A stretch of 64,000 nt of DNA from Varroa destructor (GCF_002443255.2 NW_019211455.1:46832863-46896862); one strand, 5' to 3'; shown: positions 50,401 through 60,474, counted from the stretch's first letter. Numbers and translations: made by a program. Notes: generated by a model from the sequence alone, not told the origin.

Positions 50401-53400
50401 TGCTATATTCCTAATACGAATATTCTCTCACATGTGCTGTATGTCTTTTCTAGATGTTTGTAAATAAGTTTAGTAGACCACGGTATTATTTTTTTAAGAA
50501 AAGCTCTTGTCGAGTTGTGCGGTATCTTTTATATACAAAAGCGCACATATATATATATATATATAGCCACATATTTACGATTCAGTGCTCATAGCCGTTG
50601 CAGGACAATCTGTATAATAAACCGCAGCAGTACAACAATAGACAACATCGTATTTGCCTCTTGTTGACCCTTACTCACAACAACGATAGCTGTTCTAGCT
50701 GATGATTAGTTTGAGCTATGCATATGTGTAACTATTCGTGGGTGGCATTGAGGATTTTTCACTACTTGCGATCCTCAGACGTCGCCCAAATACGGCGAGC
50801 AAACGCAAATCGACAGGACATTGATAGAGCAATGGACCTGGTGAAGATGAGGCTGGATGGAGAGGTGACGTTTCCCGACAACACGTTTCTAACGAAAAGA
50901 ACGAAAGTGCAACTTTACGGTAGCAGCACTACATAGTGGTCACCAGTGGATTAGCTTCCCTCTTTTACCACTTGCCGGTTATGGCAAACATCCGCAGAAA
51001 TTGTTTTTGTTTTAAACGAGAACGAAGTGCGAAATTTGTCGGTACGAAGAGAAAAAAAAAGTGAATTTAGGCCTTTTAACTGTTAATCTCATATGTTTAA
51101 ACAATCAATTAAAAAAATCTATTGAATCTTTATGTGCTAAACTACTGAGTGTATCTTAATGCAGTTAGGAACCTGGTGAAAAATTATAGCTTAAACCATT
51201 ATTCATTGTTATCTATCCTGTGCATAAGTTTATTACTGAAAGGAATATGTCCGTGGACTGGTAGGCAGATATTGAAAACATCCGGATAATGTTTTTTCTC
51301 TTTGGTTTCTATTTATTCCGATTGAAATCGAACTTAATTCGATCCAGATAGGCTGGACGCGCCTGCTACGAATACCCTCAAAAACCCTCAGATCAAAAGG
51401 CGCATACACTCGTCATATGTAAGTTAAACTAACTTATATTGGGTGACCATACAATCATTTTGAATATTTGCGCGTTGCACAGTGCCAATTAGGAACGTGA
51501 GACATTTGGGCCCTTGGCACATTGAGTTCACATATATGAAAAAAGCGTGATTACGTAATAGTTGACTTATACGTTTGTACTATACGTTTGCTCTGTCACA
51601 CTTATCATCTCAACTTACCCTTGTATTTGCTTGCTGTGCTGGTAATTGGTCGCACTGAATACAAATCAATTTGGTTTTGCTGAAGTGAAAAATGTTTGAC
51701 CTTCTATGCTAAACAAGTGTTACTGACGATAAAGAGAACCTCGGTTCCGTTCTTGGGCCTTGGACCTTCTACCTCCTCCCAACAAGCTTTATTAGGACCT
51801 TTTTCTTGACCAGTTATCTAAACATTAATCTAACAAAACTACTCAAGACAAGTGCCTAATCGATTGCTATGACGGGACCTCAAACTCTTGATAGCTGCAT
51901 CGATCATATCTGTAAAAAAAACGCGCTCTGATCTGATATATTTCTGGTTGATTGCTAAACGAAAATCTTTCAAACTTCGACCATAAAGCGGGATATTAGT
52001 CCGAGGCACTTTTTTAAGCTCACAAATCAATTTAACTGAGTATACAGTAATCATAGCCGTTCCGTAATCATCAGTTCATAAGAAGTGATTGCTACTCCGA
52101 GACAAGCTTCCATCAGCTCGAAAGGCCTCAAGAAATCTATTAATGCCCCTTGAAATGGAGAGTTCGGCATCCGTCCCCCAGAGAGCAACGTTCATTAGTA
52201 AATTACATTAATTTTACATCAAATTATAAAGAATAGTAACTATCGAAAAATGTATTAGATTAGGCTAGATAAATGCGAGAGATGTCGTAGAGGCGAGAAC
52301 GACATGGATGTAACCAGCGTTTGCTCTCCTTGAATATATATAGCAGAGCCCTCTGCCTCTTCCTGCCGATCTTACTGACTTGACAGCCGTCTAAACAATA
52401 AACATCAAAGAAGATGGTATTCTAATGGACCGTGTTTGCCGTTGGATGTCGCTGGCAGCCGTAGCAACGCAGAATGACTGCGAGCCCGCCGAAGGGAAAG
52501 CACTGCATATGTCTATATCCATACTACACGATCTGTGGTAATGAAGAAGCTTATATATTATTGAACCAAAGAAAACGAAAGATCATCCCATAAATTAGTG
52601 GCAACCGTAAAAGCATGCTGTATGGTATCAGAAAAATACAGTAGCTTTAGAACTTATTAGGAAATGATTATTATAATTCCACATATGTACAAACACGATA
52701 GCATGATTATACGTCAACCTTAGCTTTCGTCTCAGCTAGTGGCTTGCTATTGGTGGCGGGCTAATTCAAACGTACCTACAATGGCGATACGCATACGGAG
52801 CCATTGCATAGAATTGTTGTTAAATGTCATAGCACACGATGGTTTGCAGTTTCAAGCTTCATGTCATTCGTTAAAGGTGTACGCATGTACACGTCACGTC
52901 TATATATATATATACATATATATATATACACATGTCTATAATATGCATGCATTAACTGTCCATGGAAGGAACATAAACGTCTAGCATCACCCTCGAAACC
53001 TTTACAAATTTAATCGATTGTGCTTAAACGTCATTTTTAAAATAATTTTCGTACTCATTGCAGCACCATGTAGAAAATATGATTTTCTAACACCCTCTGC
53101 TATACGGACCAAAGCAAAAAAGAGCTATAATTAATGGATGAACTGACGAAACTAACTACACAAAAAGGCAGGCGTCTTCACTGACGAGCTACTAGCTAAT
53201 TTCCAACACTGTTAAATTTAGCGAGTTAACTCAGTGCACAGTCCTTATTGTGTCGCCTTTTCGATCGGCTGCTCATAGGCTCGGTTGAAAATTTACATAT
53301 ATATACATATACAGTCTAGAATAATGTTAAACAAGTAACTTGTATGTGCAATCTTATAAATGAGCCCCTGTGAAGAGTGTACGTTTAGAATGACTACAAA

Positions 53401-54881
53401 AGGGGATTATTCCCTCTGCGTGCCTGTAGGTAGACAGCCTTTGTCACTCTGACCACGTAATACTGAGTAAAGCTTTTTAGTAGGAAGTTCACAGGACCCT
53501 TTTTACATTTACGTTTACGAATTAAATAGCATGGATTATTAAGTTAGTCGCCGCCATCTGGGATAACCCTATTCATTTTCATGACTTATCGGCTCGGCTG
53601 AAACGGGGTGGACGAGGGGTTTGCCTTTACATCTGCTTATGTTAATTTACGCTCGGCGTGTGGTCCTATAACGAGTACTATGTGGCTGGGAAATAGAGGT
53701 GCGGCAATCAAGGACTTTGAGGCAGAACTGGACTTCTCATAGTTTTTTATTATTAAAATTGCCACTAATATTAATTGCAGTGACATTGAAAGTTTAATAC
53801 GCATACTAATAACGCGCGCTAAGTTAATAACTTAAAACTATAGACAGTTTTACTGTAAGCTTCAATACAAGCTGTAACTTTTTTGAAGTACTCGTTTGGT
53901 ATCTTTATCTTGTACAAGCACGATATAACACAGATTATGCTATTACAAATGGCTTATAACGATAAACAACGGTAAGCTACTTATCGCCGTTATCTCAGCG
54001 GCTTTGGGCGATCGCAAGGTCGACAATTAGTGGTCAGCTTTCTCGGTATCTGATCGTAGGGCTGATCACTACTCAGCATTCTAATAAAAATCTGTGTTTA
54101 AATTGCTTACATTATTACTCACAATACACACTCTTATGGAGTACAAAAAGTTATTCAGTGCACTAGGGTAATCTTTTAGTTAATAATGAATCGCGCAGAG
54201 ATTTTGAGTTTAGCATTTAATGTATCACGGTTCTTAAAGGACTCGTTCTGTTCATCCCGCTGGGGCCGTGCATAGAATTCCTTTAGGCAACAATAGGCCG
54301 CAGAAGCCTATTCACCTGCAAAACACCGTAGGCAGCATGAACGGACTCACGGGCGAACGACATTACGTAACATCTCAACAATGGCTGCGGACCTCTCCAC
54401 AGCAAAACTCTATTCAGTATCTCAGCAGTGTTCAGCGTTACCGGAAAACACTGCATTTTAGGTATCATCATACAGTTTTTTCGATCTCTACATGTATTCT
54501 GTATTTCGATCTAATAAAGCATTATAAAACAATTTTCTTTTTTGACAGAGACAATTCATGAGTAAGTTCTACATTAACTTTTGCGAAAACTATTAAGGTG
54601 GGCACATTGTAAAAATCCTATTTTAAAATCGATCACATAAGACATTCAAGACTTCTGCTTGTAACACGTTTCAGTTACCTTTTTATCTCAATAATCGTAA
54701 GTCAGAGCATTTAAGATACGTAAGTAATACTTTTATTATAATTCTATTGTTCTGTGGCTAGATCGAAAAGTTATCAAAAGCGCAAGAGCAAATAGTTGCT
54801 TACTTACCTGTAGGACCCAGCCTGAGCGGCCGCTGTGAGCGCCGCTAGCATGAGGACGGCATTAGCGATTGACTGCCACAT
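44268..54881 (-). CDS. Acid sphingomyelinase (sphingomyelin phosphodiesterase 1-like), nine exons
   Basis: The enzyme hydrolyses sphingomyelin to ceramide and phosphocholine in lysosomes or as a secreted zinc form. The nine exons join in frame into 614 residues, close to human acid sphingomyelinase (about 630). Residues 1-22 form a signal peptide. Residues 38-112 form a saposin-B domain with six cysteines (41, 44, 66, 77, 103, 111). The metallophosphoesterase domain runs from about residue 150 to 455. It has the ligands D158 and H160 (TDTH), D232 (WTGDISAH), N272 (GNHD), H380 (GHIPPG), and H414 and H416 (AHMH), plus the catalytic-type H236 and H273. The C-terminal domain runs to residue 614 with the C571/C575 pair. 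N-glycosylation sequons occur at N35, N184 and N472. All introns are GT-AG and every exon phase matches. The position of human E388 is Ser (S343), encoded across an exon junction. The next tryptophan, equivalent to human W391, is kept (W346). Confidence 0.97.
44683..44688 (-). terminator. Proximal polyadenylation signal (possible alternative 3' end)
   Basis: The minus strand reads AATAAA here, about 85 bases beyond the TAG at 44,772 that is reached when the exon 8 donor is skipped. The signal lies inside intron 8. Together they could make a shorter transcript ending within the intron. Confidence 0.45.
44857..45233 (-). CDS. Sphingomyelinase exon 8: start of C-terminal domain
   Basis: This exon encodes residues 436-560. 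It includes PEYRIFQ, the ETYFLNLTTAN segment with a sequon at N472, and SYGLRKFDAESW, all typical of the family's C-terminal domain. The donor TTTAG|GTATGG ends it in phase 2. If this donor is not used, the frame continues 28 codons to a TAG at 44,772. Confidence 0.94.
46902..47179 (-). CDS. Sphingomyelinase exon 7: GHIPPG and AHMH motifs
   Basis: This exon encodes residues 343-435, with NWWLVLGANDP, IIGHIPPG (H380) and QFFAHMHTDE (H414, H416). The vertebrate form of the last motif is GHTH; both histidines are kept here. The donor TCG|GTCTGT is a weak match to consensus. It was chosen because it keeps the frame and restores the family alignment at TSVLYVTPAVTT. Confidence 0.92.
47477..47667 (-). 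CDS. Sphingomyelinase exon 6: catalytic-domain middle
   Basis: This exon encodes residues 279-342, with the family segments WDWLP-like (WYDWLPADQ) and RIISLNTNFC. It ends in phase 1 at ACGA|GTAAGT. The codon for Ser343 is split across this junction. Confidence 0.95.
47921..48155 (-). CDS. Sphingomyelinase exon 5: WTGD and GNHD motifs
   Basis: This exon encodes residues 201-278. CDIPIRTVENM matches the CDLP segment of the family. WTGDISAH supplies D232 and H236, and FPAIGNHD supplies N272 and H273. The exon ends in phase 2 at ATAG|GTCGGT. Confidence 0.96.
48218..48232. repeat. (CAG)5 repeat in sphingomyelinase intron 4
   Basis: Five perfect CAG units lie on the plus strand, within the intron between exons 4 and 5 (48,156-48,347). 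Confidence 0.95.
48348..48507 (-). CDS. Sphingomyelinase exon 4: first metal-binding motif
   Basis: This exon encodes residues 148-200. It contains HVTDTHFDEDY, with zinc ligands D158 and H160, and the LCNEPICC segment whose vertebrate counterpart carries paired disulfides. It also carries the sequon at N184. It begins after CTGCAG in phase 0 and ends in phase 1 at GAG|GTTAGT. Only part of it forms a long open frame, which makes it easy to miss. Confidence 0.95.
48868..49052 (-). CDS. Sphingomyelinase exon 3: end of saposin domain and linker
   Basis: This exon encodes residues 86-147, with saposin cysteines 103 and 111, then a short hydrophilic, histidine-rich linker in place of the proline-rich linker of vertebrates. 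It ends in phase 0 at GGGT|GTGAGT. Confidence 0.95.
49311..49492 (-). CDS. Sphingomyelinase exon 2: first half of saposin-B domain
   Basis: This exon encodes residues 25-85, including the sequon at N35 and cysteines 41, 44, 66 and 77. The FCEQC start is typical of saposin domains. The exon ends in phase 1 at G|GTAAAT. The saposin domain presents lipid to the catalytic domain. Confidence 0.95.
50546..50565. repeat. TA microsatellite in sphingomyelinase intron 1
   Basis: Ten uninterrupted AT units. Confidence 0.95.
50779..50864 (+). CDS. Exon-like segment nested in intron 1, opposite strand
   Basis: The 86-base segment starts after a pyrimidine-rich stretch ending GATCCTCAG and ends at GGAGAG|GTGACG. 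It encodes 28 residues with helical, charged character, including DRAMDLVKMRL. The AMDLVK piece recalls the start of TSC22 boxes, but the residues that should follow do not match, so I do not assign that family. No partner exons were found. It may be part of a nested gene or simply chance. Confidence 0.2.
52901..52928. repeat. TA microsatellite in sphingomyelinase intron 1
   Basis: A TA tract with one TACA interruption. Confidence 0.9.
54808..54881 (-). CDS. Sphingomyelinase exon 1: start and signal peptide
   Basis: The ATG is at 54,879-54,881. An in-frame TAG 15 bases upstream rules out a longer start in this exon. Twenty-four codons plus two bases encode a hydrophobic core (VLMLAALTAAA) and a likely cleavage site after AQA. 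The donor CAG|GTAAGT is a perfect consensus. The two leftover bases are completed by the first base of exon 2 to give Arg25. Confidence 0.9.
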
Positions 54882-55036
54882 CGCTAACGAGAGCTAATTG
54901 CTTAGGCCCGATGTCGTTTCGTCGTGTTTCCGTCGTGGTGCACACAGGAGAACAATGGAACTAAAGGATAGCAGGAGCCAGTACGACAGCCGTTCGTACA
55001 CTGGCCAGGAGGGGGGACAATGAGAGTGGGATTAAC
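54882..55036 (-). promoter_or_regulatory. Putative sphingomyelinase promoter and 5' leader
   Basis: The DNA immediately upstream of the start codon is GC-richer than its surroundings and pyrimidine-rich on the minus strand. No TATA box is visible on the minus strand. The region is assigned by position only; the transcription start cannot be placed from the sequence. Confidence 0.35.
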
Positions 55037-55426
55037 GTGGCCGGTTGTTCGTTTTTAATGCTGTGCACGGCCAAAGGATTGACTATAAAAGTTTCTTCTA
55101 ATAGAGTATGCTACAGGCCATACACCTCGTATGTCTCAATAATTTACCCTCTTGATGGCAGCAGGGCTTGCAGCGATCGTGGTATGCCTTCAACAGAGAA
55201 CGAACATTTCGTTGACATCAATACAAAATTAAGGATACGAAACGGAAAGTTAGAATACAAATATCATGGATGAGAGCGAACAATGAAGCTAACAAATAGA
55301 CCAGCCAAACATGCATACGCAGAATGAAACAGAAGTCTTGACAAATCTATCTTATATGTCATAAATATATAAAATATGCAGGTATACTGTGCGGTTTAAA
55401 AAGAAATGTTCTCAAATTGACAAGCG

Positions 55427-55443
55427 ATATATATATATATATA
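55427..55443. repeat. TA microsatellite
   Basis: About eight uninterrupted AT units. Confidence 0.9.
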
Positions 55444-55548
55444 ATGTAGCTCACTATAGAAATTCACCACGTCGAATATATTGATTCCACTAATGTTCCG
55501 ACACGCTCGTGCTCGCACATATGAAACTACCCATAAATACGGATTCAT

Positions 55549-55562
55549 AAAAAAAAAAAAAA
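55549..55562. repeat. A homopolymer, 14 bases
   Basis: An uninterrupted A run. No target-site duplication or retroposon body was recognised around it. Confidence 0.9.
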
Positions 55563-56058
55563 CAGGAATGACGTGTACCTACTCATAATCTATAGTCAGA
55601 AGCAACTAGAAAGCAACAGCTGGAGTTTATTTTGCTTTTAGCCTCTGTGAACGCTGTATACTGCGGTTGTTACTGAGACGCTTTTCAAACCACTTCTTAG
55701 AAAGAAATAAAAGTTATACTTGACAATCGACGTTACGCAGAACTTTTCTGTTAGGAGCGTGTCTTAAGATGTTTTTGCCATAGTTCAATGGCGCCTTATA
55801 TTATACATGTTATGCGATAACTGTCGTCTACAATTTATCTTTGAAAAGTATATTGAAAGCAAATGAAAAGAAGCATGTTAACTTACATCATTCAGAAACT
55901 AAGTCTACGTTTGTTCTAGTAGCATCTGCACACCGCAGTCAACAAGCGGTAAGTGCTGGCATTGATTGACATGGTTCGGTACTCTTTTTTCAAAGCCAAC
56001 AGGTACACGTGTCTCCTTGAACCTGAGAACTCCTTGAACCCAGACTGGTCACACTTAC

Positions 56059-56101
56059 CAAGACACACATAGTTGCTAAAGAGGTCGGCTGTGGCCGACA
56101 T
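56059..56101 (-). CDS. Candidate short first coding exon (minus strand)
   Basis: An ATG at 56,099-56,101 opens 14 codons (MSATADLFSNYVCL) that end in phase 1 at a strong donor, TCTTG|GTAAGT. The phase does not fit sphingomyelinase exon 2, so this is not an alternative start for that gene unless another exon lies between. I do not recognise the peptide. Such short matches can arise by chance. Confidence 0.2.
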
Positions 56102-56118
56102 CCTGATGGACGATCAAG

Positions 56119-56298
56119 ATGGATAATGCCGATTGGTACTATGCAGACCCCCTCCCCCGTGTACTCTATCATGACATTGGTGATGATAGCGAAGCTGAAT
56201 CCTCTACAAGAGAGTTCATTTTGCCTGGCCGATACCGTTTCATGCAAACACCGTCGCTCTGTTTAATACGGGTGCTTAGAACTAGACATGACAATTGA
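56119..56298 (+). CDS. Candidate 59-residue small protein
   Basis: The ATG sits in a strong CAAGATGG context. The 59-residue product begins MDNADWYYADPLP, has an acidic middle (GDDSEAESS) and a basic end. Its balanced composition and absence of low complexity make it look coding, but I recognise no domain. It starts 18 bases to the right of the minus-strand candidate at 56,059-56,101, in a head-to-head arrangement. It could equally be the first exon of a spliced gene or chance. Confidence 0.25.
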   Translation: MDNADWYYADPLPRVLYHDIGDDSEAESSTREFILPGRYRFMQTPSLCLIRVLRTRHDN

Positions 56299-56458
56299 TT
56301 ACATATTGTGTAAATCCTGTGGTCATTTCGAACTTGTCAGGACGTTATCGTCCTTCAGAATGGTTCCTATTATTGTTATGATTTGTTGGCGCCAGTCCCA
56401 TGTGTGATTGGTGCTATGCGAGGCACAAGCGGGCTTATCTCCATCTTTATTAGTGCCT

Positions 56459-56668
56459 TCAAGCAGTTGGGTCGGTCGTCGAAGCCTGGACGTCAAGAAC
56501 TAGGCGAAGGCAGTTTGAGGTGATGATTGTGCAAACATCATGAACGTTGCAGAACATCATCTTTGTCAAAGCCTGTCCGTCAGCTCCAATCCGCCATAAG
56601 GCCCCACAAAAGTCCGCCAGTGTCATCGTCAATGTTAACATGACAATAATTTGCTTGTGTTTACACAC
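56459..56668 (-). CDS. Unrecognised ORF with one hydrophobic segment
   Basis: A 69-codon frame without an ATG at its start contains a hydrophobic stretch (IIVMLTLTMTLADFCGALW) and five cysteines. It faintly recalls a membrane helix of a receptor, but the diagnostic residues of rhodopsin-like receptors are missing. No strong splice donor is present. Two other frames on the opposite strand also read through part of it, so the strand is uncertain. Confidence 0.15.
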   Translation of the reverse strand: MCKHKQIIVMLTLTMTLADFCGALWRIGADGQALTKMMFCNVHDVCTIITSNCLRLVLDVQASTTDPTA

Positions 56669-56699
56669 AAATCGCCAGACAAAAGGTTAATTCGTTGAA

Positions 56700-59600
56700 C
56701 GAGATTAGAGCAAGAGAAACTCGTTAGCAACACTCGAAAGTTGCCAACAACTTGGCAGTCATCAGACGACATTAGGCACCTCAGCTGTAGTTGGTAGCTA
56801 GATATCTTCTTATGCGCTGAACCCCAGAAAAAAATGGCTCGTACAAAGCGAAACAGACCCCCTGTATTACAGTATTTTATGTCATAGAAAAAAAGCCAAA
56901 TTATATTTTTTCAAAGAAAATTGTGCTTCAAGTATGCATAGGGCACAGCACAGCAATACATATAGCAGCTGAATCCCACCTTATCGACCACTCTACTTTA
57001 AACTGCATAAATAAAATAAGATACAAGATTTGCTTTTATTCCTTGCTTGTGACACACAAGCCTGTTATCCAATATCAACTCTCTCCTATCTTCGTAAGCC
57101 TTTTTTTTTTTTTTTTTTTTTAAACTTTCAACGTCTACTGCAAAGCTGCAGGTCACTGGCCTGATTGTCAAGTGGATTGTTCTAACCTGTAATGGCCACC
57201 CACCCGCACTAATCAGAGCGGTGTTGTGGCCAGAATTTTCCTGATTCAAATTCTGACCAGGGAAATACTTCCTGTATGTAATCGAAATAGTATTTTCCCC
57301 AGATAACAATTAAGGCTTTTGCTTGTAGTAATAATCAGCATAAAACAGTCCTAACCGTACTCAGCTGTCAAAGTTGATTCTAATCTGTCACAGGTGCCCT
57401 AATTCTACGCTTTACAATTGAACACACGAATCAGAATAAGACAAATGCCGTAGAGCCATACGATAAATCCAATTCGCTCTCTGAAAACCTCGATGTCGAC
57501 TACGAAGCTCAAATGAAGTTACGTTTACGGAAGTCCGTGGGGCGCATTACAAGAATGGCGTTAACATACAATGGAGGCATACAATCGAACCGCTAAAAAA
57601 CTAGGTCCTTATCATCAAATATTGAAAAGACAACTGCCGAACAACTGTAACCCTTATTTCATTACTTATTCAAATCCGATTAATATTTAGCACTACAAAT
57701 GCCGTTCCACCTCTATAAACACATATACAAGCTCCTTATCATAAGCCATTAGTCTTCCAATAATCGGTAACGTGTTGATAAGGTAAAAGTTCGAAGATTC
57801 CGTAATAAGTACTTAGCGTGAATGAGGCTAGATTAATAACAGACACCTCTGTACGAAATGCATTATCTTCGCCATTTTACAATCTTTACGTTTATAACAT
57901 ACGTGGCGCTTCGTGAAATACCGATTATATCCTTCCTAGTAAAGTTCTCTCTGTTAGGACAAACATTCGAAATATACGGGTATCCGCAGTTGCTGCTTGG
58001 CTTATCGTTCTAAAATATGGGTGATTTAAGTAACGTGGAACGCCTACGCTTCTATGCGCTTTTACATTTTAACTAATCAATTTTTCACAGCGATGCGCCA
58101 CAAGCTATGCTGAGGTAGCGCCTCGGCAATATAGATCGGTTGTTGATCAGTCCCATCTCTGATTCATTAAATACTAATAATATAACGTTCTTTGAAGTTT
58201 AAAATGAAGTTTGTTCCGCGAGTTCACAATTTGCCGGTATTGTTTGTTGGGCTTCAGAACAGTTTGCTGGTTTGCGCGGGCTAACAGCGATATCAATACA
58301 TGGTCTCGCCTGACAGCGGTTTTACGGAAAAAAGTACATCATCCAATTACGAATTTAAGGACGCGTGACAAACGCACCCAAATGACTGGCTTATAGGATG
58401 AATAATATAACGTAACAACGATGCTGTAATATGGACTGAAGCTTTGCTACAGGTGCATTTCGCGACGGCACTTGAGCTTAAGCGCACTCAGTGATTTTCG
58501 AAATTGTACGTAGACACACGATTTAAGTAAATAATCGAAATTGCCAACGACAGTTACTGGACGCTTAATTCGATAGAACCTGATAGATTCCAGTTGGGTA
58601 GATTTCAATCTCGATCGCGAATTAGACGGTATACCGAAAATACACAAATAGATAGATAGTACAATATTCAACTTGACTCATCTCACGTTGACAGGGTTGT
58701 ATTGAAGAAGGAAAATTTAAATACTTGCTTTTGTCGCTGTACTATTGTAGATCGATGATTTGTTATCCCGAGCACAAACTTGTTTAACTTACATAAAATG
58801 TAAGTTTACAATTTGTTGCCCGACGAAGCTCAGCCCATAGGCTACTGAAATGCCTCGTACTTTAGCGGGTAACTAGCAGACGATAAGTTGTGCTAACACG
58901 TGGTTAATTCGAAGTGCGTGTGTCACAACATCATTTTTCATAGAAGTTACAACACCCATTTTTCCAAGACAGTCACTGTGTCGTTCTACAGAGGGTTCCT
59001 CGATTAAACGCGTGTTACGATGAGTTAATCGATAGGCACCGTCAGACAAATGCATTTTTAGCACACGAGAATTAACGACCTTTTTGTTCTTTGTCTGCAC
59101 CACGAGATAACAAAGTTCTGACTGCCGCCATAAGCGTAAAGAACAGAATACGATCTTACATAGATGTAAGCAGAGGAAAAAGGAGGGAGGCCAACCTTTC
59201 GATTGCTGTTGCCGGCGAGCATGTTCCCTTCCGTCACGCAATCGTGTCACAGGAAAGAAGGATTTTTGTTTGCACTATAGGTTTTCTCTGGCGGGCCGCG
59301 AGTGGCCCACGGGCCTTTAGTATGTTCAAGTTGGCAAGACATGCTCATGGTGTTGTTGAAACGGTACGACTAAATATAGAAATTGAAGCATAGCCGCTTC
59401 CAATATCTGGGTATTTGATATCACTACAGGGAGTGCTTCTCAACTATTAACCGGACCAGACTTACTTGGGGTTTATGCTATTTGTTTTGTTATTAAATGT
59501 CACGGTTGTTTAATATGCATATCTGGTCGAGACTTCAATGAATTACATAATTATATATGAGAACGATTCATAGTATTATAATCTGGGTAGACGGCAGCAT

Positions 59601-59940
59601 CGATTGTAAACTGGGACTGAAACTAAGTATCAGGCGGTGCCAGTATCCGACGAAGTTTCTAACTTCGTACGGTGAGGTGTTTACTCGTAACAGCCGTAGT
59701 GGCGGTCGGTAGTTTTCTACCACAAAAATCTTTTCGGCGTTTAACATACGTCAACGGTCGGTTCAATCATGGCCTGCCTCGAATAGGATTTCGTCTTAAC
59801 GTATTATTCAAATTCAATAATTATATCTAGCGGCTACAGTTAAATTCTATAGGAACAAATACAAGAAATAGCTGGCGTAAATGGTAGCCACGTCAGATTA
59901 GTCCAATCTAATCCATATTATATCTCTGTAATATGCCTAT
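56700..59940. other. A+T-rich intergenic DNA
   Basis: The stretch holds a 21-base T tract and short unrecognised frames, including overlapping ones at 58873-59250 minus and 59091-59393 plus. No gene can be supported. Confidence 0.5.
57101..57121. repeat. T homopolymer, 21 bases
   Basis: Twenty-one consecutive T. On the minus strand this is an A tail-like run, but no retrotransposed body was identified next to it. Confidence 0.95.
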
Positions 59941-60000
59941 AACCGCTAATTATATTATTATAAAAATATATATATATATATAATAATATAATTAGCGGTT
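59941..60000. repeat. Perfect 20-bp-arm palindrome with TA-rich centre
   Basis: The left arm AACCGCTAATTATATTATTA at 59,941-59,960 is an exact reverse complement of the right arm at 59,981-60,000. The 20-base centre is almost pure A and T and extends the stem by about two more pairs. The ends carry a GC-containing motif (AACCGC / GCGGTT), so the structure is not just a simple repeat. It could form a cruciform, or be a very short inverted-repeat element. Confidence 0.95.
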
Positions 60001-60012
60001 AATAATAATAAC

Positions 60013-60019
<7 letters not shown>

Positions 60020-60039
<20 letters not shown>
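60020..60039. repeat. (TA)10 microsatellite beside the palindrome
   Basis: Ten perfect TA units start 20 bases after the right arm of the palindrome. Confidence 0.95.
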
Positions 60040-60045
<6 letters not shown>

Positions 60046-60117
60046 GGTTCTACTGTACATCGCACGTGATTAGAGTTATGATAGCGGCAAGTGCTCAACT
60101 TTCAACTGAGTCTGTAG

Positions 60118-60474
60118 TTGGTTAATGTAAGGTGGGTAAATAGAGAAGCTTCCGGTAAGACTGTGCCAGAAGAGATAATAATGCACCTAAATAGTCGGTA
60201 CTGTCATTCGCTTGAGAAGGAAAAGGTATCGGCTTTGTTTTGTCGGTGGTTTTCTCGGTTCCATTATTTAGGCCAAAGAAAAAAATACCTTGTCACATTG
60301 TTTAAACTGAAATTTTTGCAATTAAGGAATTATCGCATTCAGGCAGACTTAGTAATGAAACTATTGAAAATCCCAAATTGTCTTTACCAAAGATGTTCGA
60401 ATATTGCCTTATATATAGCCGCCTTAACCAATAATAACTGTAATACCACCACCACCACCACCAATAATGTGTAA
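60118..60474 (+). CDS. Unrecognised 118-codon ORF beside the palindrome
   Basis: This frame is unusually long for such A+T-rich sequence. It starts at a TTG; its first ATG is at about 60,181. The product is basic and leucine-rich and ends in an (ACC)6-coded threonine run. I recognise no transposase or other domain. Its position just right of the palindrome raises the possibility of a decayed mobile element, but nothing in the protein supports this directly. Confidence 0.2.
   Translation: MVNVRWVNREASGKTVPEEIIMHLNSRYCHSLEKEKVSALFCRWFSRFHYLGQRKKYLVTLFKLKFLQLRNYRIQADLVMKLLKIPNCLYQRCSNIALYIAALTNNNCNTTTTTTNNV
60445..60462. repeat. (ACC)6 microsatellite
   Basis: Six perfect ACC units. Confidence 0.95.

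Larger units (their letters stand above)
49493..54807. other. Sphingomyelinase intron 1 (5.3 kb)
   Basis: This is the largest intron of the gene and separates the signal-peptide exon from the saposin domain. It is A+T-rich, with TA microsatellites and no recognised gene. An exon-like segment on the opposite strand lies at 50,779-50,864. A weak 72-codon frame around it is the only part with coding character. Promoters or enhancers could sit here, but none is recognisable. Confidence 0.7.
55037..56058. other. Unassigned DNA upstream of the sphingomyelinase gene
   Basis: A plus-strand frame at 55037-55273 (78 codons) points away from the sphingomyelinase start but has no recognised domain. The rest is A+T-rich with a TA tract at 55,427-55,443 and an A tract at 55,549-55,562. 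Confidence 0.5.

Noticed and set aside
50718..50936. TSC22-type leucine zipper suggested by AMDLVK
   Set aside because: Only six residues match. The conserved stretch that should follow in the family is absent, and no zipper heptads follow.
55082..55092. TATAAAAG near the sphingomyelinase start as its TATA box
   Set aside because: The element is on the plus strand, so it points away from the minus-strand sphingomyelinase. No credible plus-strand gene follows.
56459..56668. Rhodopsin-like receptor helix 2
   Set aside because: The hydrophobic segment resembles one superficially, but the conserved Asp context, the following tryptophan and the DRY-type motif are missing, and no flanking exons with matching helices were found.
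57101..57121. Poly(T)/poly(A) tract as the tail of a processed pseudogene
   Set aside because: No intron-less copy of a recognisable gene or flanking target-site duplication was seen next to the tract.
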